The notes beneath the pieces are model-generated. The model saw nothing but the letters and a program-made list of their open reading frames with translations. It was not told the DNA's origin and made no database searches. A DNA stretch of 64,000 nucleotides, taken from positions 40,530-104,529 of the forward strand of contig JBAZWJ010000011.1 in assembly GCA_041660385.1 (NCBI GenBank). The letters are read 5' to 3'. This DNA comes from DYJE01 sp041660385. GTDB lineage: Bacteria; Desulfobacterota; Desulfobacteria; Desulfobacterales; Desulfolunaceae. Positions 32,724 to 39,724 of the stretch are shown in pieces (position 1 is the stretch's first letter; the number at the start of each line of letters is the position of its first letter). The position numbers and the translations under genes are program-made.

Positions 32724-33059
32724 TCAACTTTTTGCCAAATGCTGATCAATTCTATAGTTGAGAATTTTGGGCGACTTACTGAGAAGTTCAAGCAATACTT
32801 TTGTAGATCCTGTTGGATAGCGTTTTCCCTGTTCCCATTGCCTGACGGATGATGGGCTGACATTGATAAGCTTGGCGAATACCACCTGACTCAGATTTGT
32901 TTTCTTACGTATCTCTTTGATTTGGGTTGACGTCAGTATGACCTCAGGAATCTTGACACCCAATTCATTCAATTCACGCTCTGTAAAAGAAGATTTTAAT
33001 CCAGAATTAACCATATCCTGAACTGTTGTACCTATGGCATCCTTTATTGACCGTCTCAC
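32724..33059 (-). CDS. XRE-type antitoxin (NadS/HigA-like)
   Basis: A 111-residue protein ending in an HTH: LTSTQIKEIRKKTNLSQVVFAKLINVSPSSVRQWEQGKRYP. This architecture, an N-terminal toxin-binding part and a C-terminal XRE helix-turn-helix, is that of HigA2/NadS-type antitoxins. The start is GTG, overlapping the toxin stop (GTGA), so toxin comes first. It should bind and repress its own promoter. Confidence 0.87.
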   Translation of the reverse strand: MRRSIKDAIGTTVQDMVNSGLKSSFTERELNELGVKIPEVILTSTQIKEIRKKTNLSQVVFAKLINVSPSSVRQWEQGKRYPTGSTKVLLELLSKSPKILNYRIDQHLAKS

Positions 33060-33430
33060 GTTACATCCTCCAGATCAAATAACACGTTATTTGATATTGC
33101 ATCTTCAAGTTGTTTTGGATTTAATGATAAAAGGTCATCTCCCAATTTCTTGAAGTATTTCAGTTCAGTTTTATCAATATTGTCTTTTTCGTTTTTCTCA
33201 AACCCATAAAGAAAAACAGCTCGATCACCAGGCTTATAGAGAATGATGGTTCGAAACCCTGAACTTTTTCCTGTGTTTTCTCGACGGACACGCACTTTGA
33301 ATAAATTGTGCCCTAAATCAGCCGTTGATAATCCAGCCTCTAAATGATCAATCGTTTCCAACAGGCTTTGATTATTAAGATTAACCCGCTTTGCCCATTT
33401 ATAAAACCACTTCGTAGAAAGCCTTTTCAT
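33056..33430 (-). CDS. RelE/HigB-type toxin
   Basis: From the ATG at 33430 the protein is 124 residues: STKWFYKWAKR, then LGHNLFKVRVRRENTGKSSGFRTIILYKPGDRAVFLYGFEKNEKDNI. The KVR-GKS-GFR-I--Y and LYGF-K-----I patterns are those of the COG4737 RelE/HigB2 group, ribosome-dependent mRNA interferases. An upstream in-frame Met at 33484 would add an unlikely AT-rich N-terminus. The toxin precedes the antitoxin, as in higBA. Confidence 0.85.
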   Translation of the reverse strand: MKRLSTKWFYKWAKRVNLNNQSLLETIDHLEAGLSTADLGHNLFKVRVRRENTGKSSGFRTIILYKPGDRAVFLYGFEKNEKDNIDKTELKYFKKLGDDLLSLNPKQLEDAISNNVLFDLEDVT

Positions 33431-33432
33431 AG

Positions 33433-33457
33433 TATAACCATAATACATTGTGTTATA
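33433..33457. promoter_or_regulatory. possible operator of the toxin-antitoxin pair
   Basis: TATAAC and GTTATA form a perfect six-base inverted repeat 13 bases apart, directly upstream of the toxin start and overlapping a TTGCCA-17-TATGGT promoter-like pair on the minus strand. This is where HigA-type autorepression would act. Confidence 0.4.
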
Positions 33458-33556
33458 GTTGGCAAATATATTAAAAAATCTCAAGTCATGATTTTGTCGT
33501 TCATGCTTGTTTGGCTAACGTTCTTTTAAGAACAAATGAAATCAAAGTTGAAGTAA

Positions 33557-33697
33557 CTAAATATGCTTGGCGTTAACGAGAATCAAACCTTCCTTGATCC
33601 CGCTTTCCCGAAGGCATTGCTCCACATCCGGAGTGATGTTGAAAAACGCCCTGCGGGTGGGCACATTGAACCAGAGTTCTTTTCGATAACTTTTCAT
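33557..33697 (-). pseudogene. truncated yjbQ 5' fragment
   Basis: Reads MKSYRKELWFNVPTRRAFFN... for 46 codons and then a TAG. The first 33 coding bases are identical to the intact yjbQ; the rest differ mostly at third codon positions. The ATG overlaps the HAD gene's stop (ATGA), so this fragment occupies the original, coupled yjbQ position. It ends where the toxin-antitoxin cassette begins. Confidence 0.88.
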
Positions 33698-34155
33698 ATG
33701 CACAACTCCATCAAATCGAAAATCCTGTTATAACCTCTATGGCCATGAATATTCATGGGGTCGTAAAGAAAAGCCTGCGCTCCATTGTCCAGAGCCCAGC
33801 GGACATCATTAACCGGATCGTCACCCACCATGAAAATATCACCGGGTAAACAACCGAGTTCTGCCACAACAGCGTTAAAAAACTCTGTTGACGGTTTCAA
33901 AACGCCAAGACGCTTGAAACAAAAAATCCCTTTGATGTAAATATCGATACCAACGCGCTTAAGTGCTTTACGGATATCCGCTTCGTCCGAATCCCTGGCA
34001 TTGGTGGCAAGATAGAGATCATGGCGTCGGCTCAGAGTTTCCAGCATGGGTCTGGCGTTATAGCATAAAGCCACCTTTTCCCATAAGTACATGGGGCCAG
34101 TTGCGTCCGGCTCATCTTTCATCAGGGTGTTACCCCAGTCAAAAAGGTAAATCAT
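33694..34155 (-). CDS. HAD-superfamily hydrolase
   Basis: A 153-residue HAD protein with FDWGNTLM (Asp about 6), ATNA motif II, LGVLKPSTEFF motif III (Lys) and MVGDDPVNDVRWA motif IV. The short cap suggests a small phosphatase. Note the DWGNT first motif in place of DxDxT, losing the second Asp used for phosphate transfer by many phosphatases; activity is therefore uncertain. It lies 12 bases after sppA. Confidence 0.8.
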   Translation of the reverse strand: MIYLFDWGNTLMKDEPDATGPMYLWEKVALCYNARPMLETLSRRHDLYLATNARDSDEADIRKALKRVGIDIYIKGIFCFKRLGVLKPSTEFFNAVVAELGCLPGDIFMVGDDPVNDVRWALDNGAQAFLYDPMNIHGHRGYNRIFDLMELCI

Positions 34156-34167
34156 TCCCGCCTGCTT

Positions 34168-35136
34168 TCATTCACCATTGAAAAAAAGCGGCGAAAGATA
34201 ATAAAAACCTGCCGACATACTCGACAAACCAGGCACGGTGATTTTAAGCGGCGATCCACCTGTTAATTCCGCTGCGGCGTTGTTGTAGATTGTATCATCC
34301 GGGAACTGGTCACGTCTGTAAGTCACCACGGAATAGTACCCATCAATACCGGCCATTTTCGCTGCAAGATTGATACTTTCCGGCAGGTAGGCGATGCCGT
34401 CGATCAACCCGAGTTTCTGGGCTTCTTCAGGCATAAACACCCCGGCTTTCTTGATGGTTTCAAATGCCTCAGGGGATAATTTCCTGTGGGCCTGAACCAA
34501 AGAATAAAACCTATCGGCCATGGTGGTGATCATTTTCTGAAAATAGACCCGCTCCTCTTCCGTGGCCGCTTTGAACGGAGAACCTATGTCTTTCTCGGGA
34601 CCAGACGTGTTCACTTCCATTTTCAAGCCGATTTTGTCCATCAGACCGTAGACCTTGGGTCTCATGAAAACCACACCCACCGATCCAACAATGGATGTGG
34701 GATGGGCGATGATTTTGTCCGCTGAAAGAGCGAGGTAATAGGCACCCGATGCCCCCACATTCATGAAGGATACCACCACGGGGACACCACGGATTTCTTT
34801 GAACCGTTTGATTTCATTATAAAGTATATCGCTTGCCGTGACGGTACCGCCCGGAGAATCCACCTTGATCACCAGTGCTTTCACATCATTGTCAAACTGG
34901 GCCTTCTTGAGCTGCGCCAGAGTTTCGGCAACAAGACCAGGCTTGTTTTTGAACATCCCTTCTTCAGCCTTGTCGTTTACCACTCCCTGAATGGATATGA
35001 TGAGTATCTTGTTCTTGCCTTTTCCTTCTACCGTAAACTCCTTTAATGGGTCTGTTCCGTTGCTGAACATCCTTACCGTGGTGGGAAAACAGCCGGTTAA
35101 AAGCAACAGTAAAGCAACTGCAATAATTCGTTTCAT
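34168..35136 (-). CDS. sppA: signal peptide peptidase SppA-like (lipoprotein)
   Basis: A 322-residue S49 family peptidase. SIVGSVGV holds the catalytic serine region (VGASGAYYLALSADKIIAHPTSIVGSVGV) and KALVIKVDSPGGTVTASD the nucleotide-like core. It has a lipobox-type N-terminus (LLLLLTGCFP, Cys about 16), so it is probably an inner-membrane-anchored or lipid-anchored form. RBS AGGAG. Cleaves leftover signal peptides. Confidence 0.88.
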   Translation of the reverse strand: MKRIIAVALLLLLTGCFPTTVRMFSNGTDPLKEFTVEGKGKNKILIISIQGVVNDKAEEGMFKNKPGLVAETLAQLKKAQFDNDVKALVIKVDSPGGTVTASDILYNEIKRFKEIRGVPVVVSFMNVGASGAYYLALSADKIIAHPTSIVGSVGVVFMRPKVYGLMDKIGLKMEVNTSGPEKDIGSPFKAATEEERVYFQKMITTMADRFYSLVQAHRKLSPEAFETIKKAGVFMPEEAQKLGLIDGIAYLPESINLAAKMAGIDGYYSVVTYRRDQFPDDTIYNNAAAELTGGSPLKITVPGLSSMSAGFYYLSPLFFNGE

Positions 35137-35256
35137 GAATATTCTCCTGTTAAAAAAGACCCTTGGTCCATGGGTGTAATTAGGGTTTTATTCATAGCAG
35201 GTATTGATTTGTGGTTCAAGGAAAGGGAAGGAATAAAAAAATGAAGGATGCGGACA

Positions 35257-35372
35257 GGGCGAACACAAGGTTCGTGAACAGGGCGAACACAAGGTTCGCC
35301 CCTACGCCCCCAACCCCATCACAAATACCCAATGTGCGGGCGCATTGTACGGGCGAACCTTGTGTTCGCCCT
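35257..35372. repeat. GGCGAACACAAGGTTCGCC palindrome cluster
   Basis: GGGCGAACACAAGGTTCG occurs twice in tandem (35257-, 35281-) and is inverted at 35348-35371. The outer inverted pair (35281-35305 with 35348-35371) could form a long hairpin. It lies between sppA and endonuclease III. Confidence 0.8.
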
Positions 35373-35422
35373 TGCACCGAATCATCAGCCCGACCCATTC
35401 GATGTACAAATAATTAAGACAC

Positions 35423-36121
35423 TTACCGCATCTTCGTCACATCCACCTTAGGGCACATGAACGAAACAGGGCAGACGCTGCAATGGGGAGACATGGGGCG
35501 GCAGATGATCTGACCAAAGGCCACCAGCATCTCGTTGTAGTCGATCCAGTATTCAAGAGGAAGTTTTTCACGAAGGGCCATTTCCGTTTTATCCGGTGTT
35601 TTTGTTCGCACATAGCCGATGCGGTTGCTGATCCGGTGAACATGGGTATCCACACAGATGGCGTTTTTCCTGTAGCCTTCCACCAGAACCAGATTGGCTG
35701 TTTTGCGTCCCACGCCAGGCAGTGTCAAAAGCTCGTCGATCTCGTCGGGAACAACGCCGTTGTATCGTTCCAGAAGCAAGCGACTGATCTCAATGATCCG
35801 TTTGGATTTGGTGGGATAAAACCCCACGGGATAAATGGTTTCAGCAATGACCGATTCACCCAGTTCAATCATGGTTTTTGGGTCTTTGGCTTTTGCGAAC
35901 AATCTGCGTGACGCCTCACCCGTAACTTCGTCCCGGGTCCGCAAAGACAGAAGTGTGGAAATCAGAACTTCATAAGGACTGGCTCCATCGTGGGACAGCA
36001 TGGTGATCACCGGAGCGTCCCAGTTTCTGTAGTTCGCTTTGAGGATGGCTATAAACTGGCCCATTGAAAATGATTCCGTAGTGTTTTCAACTACTTGATT
36101 ATCAGATATTTTTTTCTTCAT
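35423..36121 (-). CDS. nth: endonuclease III (DNA glycosylase/AP lyase)
   Basis: About 232 residues. The helix-hairpin-helix LLTLPGVGRKTANLV with its catalytic Lys, catalytic Asp in ICVDTHVHRISNR, and the C-x6-C-x2-C-x5-C iron-sulfur motif (CRPMSPHCSVCPVSFMC) are all present. It removes oxidised pyrimidines from DNA. Start at the ATG 36121 (AAGGAT upstream) is preferred to an upstream GTG. Confidence 0.92.
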   Translation of the reverse strand: MKKKISDNQVVENTTESFSMGQFIAILKANYRNWDAPVITMLSHDGASPYEVLISTLLSLRTRDEVTGEASRRLFAKAKDPKTMIELGESVIAETIYPVGFYPTKSKRIIEISRLLLERYNGVVPDEIDELLTLPGVGRKTANLVLVEGYRKNAICVDTHVHRISNRIGYVRTKTPDKTEMALREKLPLEYWIDYNEMLVAFGQIICRPMSPHCSVCPVSFMCPKVDVTKMR

Positions 36122-36147
36122 GCTCACAAATCCTTGTATTAATTAAT

Positions 36148-36291
36148 GCGGGGACGGGTTTGGAACCCGCCCCTACAATAGCACAGTTCCAAACCCGTCC
36201 CAACAATAACACAACCTGTAGGGTCGGGTTCCAAACCCGCCTTTGCAATGTCCAAAAACGTGGGAGACGGATTCCAAACCCGACCCGCTAC
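36148..36291. repeat. cluster of GGGTTTGGAACCCGCCC palindromes
   Basis: Four related units, GGGACGGGTTTGGAACCCGC (from 36151), AGTTCCAAACCCGTCCC (to 36202), GTAGGGTCGGGTTCCAAACC (from 36218), and GACGGATTCCAAACCCGACC (from 36265), in alternating orientation between nth and serC. The rest of 36292-36480 holds nothing else I can support. Confidence 0.8.
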
Positions 36292-36480
36292 GAACTCATC
36301 TGGCAGTAGCTCCATCAAAAATCAAACAAAGCCGTCCATACGCATAACATGCACCCAAATCATGAAAAGCACACAAGAAAATATAGTCCGCTCCTGAAAA
36401 ATGTGCTACATCAGGCCGAAGTTTAAATCAACACATGATGTTCAATCCCATTATTTTGCCCATGGCAATGGAGAGCAAAG

Positions 36481-37569
36481 ATGACAACGGAACGCATACA
36501 CAACTTCAACGCCGGACCTTCCGCGCTGCCGCTGGCTGTGCTGGAAGAGATGAACGAATCCCTTCTGAACTTCAAAGGCAGCGGCATGTCCATCATGGAA
36601 ATCAGCCACAGATCGCACTGGTTCGATGACGTCATCAACGACGCCGTCGCCCGGATCAAACGGCTTTTGAAACTGGGCAGCGAATACCATGTGCTCTTCC
36701 TCCAGGGTGGCGCCAGCCTCCAGTTCGCCATGGTTCCCATGAATTTCCTGGGTGAAACCGACACAGCCGATTTCGTGGATACCGGCACATGGTCGTCCAA
36801 AGCCATTGTTGAAGCTCAGATTCAGAAAAAAAACATACGGGTTGTGGCTTCGTCCAAAGACAGAAACTATGCCTATATTCCTAAAAACCTGGCCTTTGAT
36901 CCCAAGGCCGCCTTTGTCCATCTGACGTCGAACAACACCATCAAAGGCACCCAGTGGCCCGTTTTCCCGGGCACCGCAGGCGTTCCCATCATCACGGATA
37001 TGAGTTCGGACATCCTTTCAAGGCCAATGGACATGAAAAACATCGGCATGATTTACGCCGGAGCCCAGAAAAATATCGGCCCTGCCGGTGCCACTGTGGT
37101 GATCGTGAGAGACGACATGCTGAAGCGTATTCCTGAAGGGCTTCCCACCATGCTGTCCTACAAAACGTACACCGATAACAACTCCATGTACAACACCCCG
37201 CCCTGTTTCACCATTTACGCCATCCAGCTCACCATGAAATGGCTGGAGGAAACCATCGGCGGAATTGAAAACATGGGTAAGATCAATGCCGCAAAAACGG
37301 AATGCATTTACAGCGCGATAGACCGGACCGGTTTTTACAAAGGCACAGCCGATACGGACAGCCGTTCCATGATGAACGTAACGTTTCGACTTGGCAATGA
37401 GGAGCTTGAAAAGCGTTTTGTGGCTGAAGCCCTGAAAAATGGTTTCGGCGGCCTCAAAGGCCACAAATCCGTAGGCGGCTGCCGAGCGTCCATCTACAAC
37501 GCCACCACCCTTTCGTCGGTTCAGGCTCTGGCCCAGTTTATGGATCATTTTGAAAAGACGAACGGTTGA
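36481..37569 (+). CDS. serC: phosphoserine aminotransferase
   Basis: A 362-residue aminotransferase making phosphoserine from 3-phosphohydroxypyruvate. HNFNAGPSALPLAVLEE at the start, LFLQGGASLQF, WSSKAI, TDMSSDILSRPMD and YAGAQKNIGPAG (pyridoxal Lys) match the family throughout, as does GGLKGHKSVGGCRASIYNA at the end. The length is normal. RBS GGAGA. The ung gene follows after seven bases. Confidence 0.93.
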   Translation: MTTERIHNFNAGPSALPLAVLEEMNESLLNFKGSGMSIMEISHRSHWFDDVINDAVARIKRLLKLGSEYHVLFLQGGASLQFAMVPMNFLGETDTADFVDTGTWSSKAIVEAQIQKKNIRVVASSKDRNYAYIPKNLAFDPKAAFVHLTSNNTIKGTQWPVFPGTAGVPIITDMSSDILSRPMDMKNIGMIYAGAQKNIGPAGATVVIVRDDMLKRIPEGLPTMLSYKTYTDNNSMYNTPPCFTIYAIQLTMKWLEETIGGIENMGKINAAKTECIYSAIDRTGFYKGTADTDSRSMMNVTFRLGNEELEKRFVAEALKNGFGGLKGHKSVGGCRASIYNATTLSSVQALAQFMDHFEKTNG

Positions 37570-37576
37570 TAATAAA

Positions 37577-38230
37577 ATGACCTTAGACTCCTGGAAAGCC
37601 CATATCCCTCTTTTCCGTGACGGATATGGGGAAAAACTTCTCGAAAGCGTCCGGGTTTTAAGACAGAAAGCCATCATTTACCCGGACCACGAAAAGGTAT
37701 TTCACGCCTTTGAACGCACACCTTTCGATCAGGTCAAGGTGGTGATCCTGGGCCAGGACCCCTATCATGGACAAGGTCAGGCCCATGGTCTTGCCTTTTC
37801 CGTGCCCCAGAGCGTCCCAGCCCCGCCGTCATTAAGGAATATCCTCAAGGAAGTGATTGAAGATACCGGAAAAAAAACGGCGGTTCAACCCACCGACCTT
37901 TCCCCCTGGGCTGATCAGGGCGTTCTTCTTTTAAACACCCTCCTCACCGTTGAAGCAGGCCAACCCATGTCTCATAAAGACCTGGGCTGGGAAGCGCTCA
38001 CCAGTCAGGTCATCGCCGAACTTTCCGATCAGAGGGTACATCTGGTTTTTCTTCTCTGGGGTTCCAAAGCACAGGATTTTTCAAACGTCATCGCCAAAGA
38101 CAGCCACCTTGTCCTCACCGCAGCCCACCCCTCACCCTTATCCGCATACCGTGGTTTTTTCGGCTGCCGCCATTTTTCAATAGCCAATGCCTATCTTAAA
38201 AAGCACGGAATAAAACCCATACGCTGGTGA
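37577..38230 (+). CDS. ung: uracil-DNA glycosylase
   Basis: A 217-residue family 1 UNG. The water-activating GQDPYHGQGQAHGLAFS loop, VLLLNT, HLVFLLWGSKAQ and the DNA-minor-groove loop AAHPSPLSAYRGFFGCRHF are all present. It excises uracil from DNA. I use the ATG at 37577, seven bases after serC, since the family starts close to it; an in-frame ATG at 37550 lies inside serC. Confidence 0.92.
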   Translation: MTLDSWKAHIPLFRDGYGEKLLESVRVLRQKAIIYPDHEKVFHAFERTPFDQVKVVILGQDPYHGQGQAHGLAFSVPQSVPAPPSLRNILKEVIEDTGKKTAVQPTDLSPWADQGVLLLNTLLTVEAGQPMSHKDLGWEALTSQVIAELSDQRVHLVFLLWGSKAQDFSNVIAKDSHLVLTAAHPSPLSAYRGFFGCRHFSIANAYLKKHGIKPIRW

Positions 38231-38350
38231 TCGCTGCCATATCGCAATGAATTGGATTTGATATTTAAGCCTCTTTCATATAGTATTTCGCTCAGAATCT
38301 ACCAGATAGTAAAAGAATAAAACCCTTCGAAATTACAGGAGCCTTTTTAT

Positions 38351-39205
38351 ATGGCGACCCCGGCCGCTATGGCCATCTTCAAGGACAAAACAGCCATCGT
38401 CACCGGAGGTGCATCAGGTATTGGCAGGGCTCTTGCCATCGAGATGTCTCTTCACGGCTGCAACGTCGTCCTTNNNNNNNNNNAAACTGACGCAGCCGAA
38501 GATGTACTTAAAACCATCCATGCTCTGGGGGGCAAAGGCTCGGTGGAAATCCTTGATGTCACGCGCTTTGAGGATGTAGAAGCCCTTGTAAAAAAGACGG
38601 TGGTCAGAAACGGCGGCATCGATTTTATGTTCAACAACGCCGGAATCGGCATCGGCGGCCGGGTGTCGCGCCACAAGATGGATGACTGGAAACAGATCGT
38701 AGACATCAACCTCATGGGTGTGATCCACGGAATCCAGGCCGTCTACCCCCTGATGCGTGAACAGGGCCACGGCCACATCGTGAACACATCATCCATCGCA
38801 GGCCTCCTGCCCACCCCCATCGCCGTGTCCAACGCCATGACCAAACACGCCGTGGTTGGCCTTAGCACATCTTTAAGACCTGAAGCCGCCAGTTTCGGCG
38901 TCCAGGTAAACGTCCTCTGCCCCGGCGTTATCAGAACTCCCATGCTGAAAAACTGCGGAAAATACGGAAAAATGCTCACCCCCGTGCCTAAAGAAATCCA
39001 GCTTAGAACCTGGGAACGTTTAAGCCCAATAGAACCCCACAATTTCGCCCGCAAAGCCCTGATTGAAATCGCCTCAGACACCCCGGTGATCATTATCCCG
39101 TCCTGGTGGAAATGGGTGATCCGCCTCCATACCCTGTTTCCCGGCCTCGGTCATTATCTTGTCCGTAAAATGTACAATGATTTTGAAGAAGGCCTCCGGC
39201 AGTGA
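38351..39205 (+). CDS. short-chain dehydrogenase/reductase family protein lacking the catalytic Tyr
   Basis: A 284-residue SDR. The nucleotide loop TGGASGIGRALA, the NNAG motif and the catalytic Ser in NTSSIAG are present. The YxxxK motif reads NAMTK (VSNAMTKHAVVG), so the catalytic tyrosine is replaced by Asn while Lys is kept. A ten-N gap (38474-38483) falls at the end of the second beta-strand and keeps the reading frame. The last 45 residues form a hydrophobic tail (LHTLFPGLGHYLVRK). It may be a binding protein or an inactive paralogue. Confidence 0.85.
   Translation: MATPAAMAIFKDKTAIVTGGASGIGRALAIEMSLHGCNVVLXXXXTDAAEDVLKTIHALGGKGSVEILDVTRFEDVEALVKKTVVRNGGIDFMFNNAGIGIGGRVSRHKMDDWKQIVDINLMGVIHGIQAVYPLMREQGHGHIVNTSSIAGLLPTPIAVSNAMTKHAVVGLSTSLRPEAASFGVQVNVLCPGVIRTPMLKNCGKYGKMLTPVPKEIQLRTWERLSPIEPHNFARKALIEIASDTPVIIIPSWWKWVIRLHTLFPGLGHYLVRKMYNDFEEGLRQ
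38474..38483. other. assembly gap (10 N)
   Basis: Ten N inside the SDR gene, in a place where four residues would fit. Confidence 0.99.
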
Positions 39206-39301
39206 GGAGATTTTGATTTGGGAGTTCTTTCATTCAATGCCGATCACGGTTTTTCGGTTTGATGGGTGTTGAGTTTTCTGTGCCTGGGTATCAAAAAAAC
39301 A

Positions 39302-39334
39302 AAAAAGGCTGACCGATATCGGTCAACCTTTTTT
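39302..39334. terminator. bidirectional intrinsic terminator
   Basis: AAAAAGG-TGACCGATATCGGTCA-CCTTTTT, a perfect central stem with A/T tracts on both sides, between the convergent SDR and 56-residue genes. Confidence 0.85.
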
Positions 39335-39362
39335 AATGGTTAATAAATTATGTTTTGCCGGT

Positions 39363-39533
39363 TCAGACGGTCCGGGTGCTGGGCGAATCGAGGCCCAGAC
39401 ATAAATCGGCGTGTTCGGAGGCTTTTTTGATAAATGTCCGGCCTTCGTCTACTTCGAATTTCCGTTTGATCATTCCGCCATCGATTTTGAAAACGATTTT
39501 TTCAACCTTCCATTTGATTTCACCGTATTTCAT
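39363..39533 (-). CDS. hypothetical 56-residue protein
   Basis: A small basic protein from ATG at 39533 with a strong AAAGGAGG site, beginning MKYGEIKWKVEKIVFKIDGG and followed by a terminator. It has no signal or membrane segment. A KFEVDEGRTFIKKASEH core suggests a compact alpha/beta fold. I do not recognise the family. It lies 190 bases downstream of nrdJ on the same strand. Confidence 0.65.
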   Translation of the reverse strand: MKYGEIKWKVEKIVFKIDGGMIKRKFEVDEGRTFIKKASEHADLCLGLDSPSTRTV

Positions 39534-39724
39534 AACAACCTCCTTTGGATTGGGTTGGCGTACTTGTTCTTTTTAAACAATATATCGACGAAACAAAAAA
39601 AAACATAAATATTTTTAACACTTTTCATATAGAGGCTGTTAATACGCCCGTTTTGTTCCACCTGAATTGCAAATTGAACATGTCAGAAAAGCCTGCCGAA
39701 TCCCTCATCCAGTCGCCTCTTAAA

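Noticed and set aside
33557..33697. A second working yjbQ-type gene
   Set aside because: The frame stops after 46 codons, before the conserved active-site blocks.
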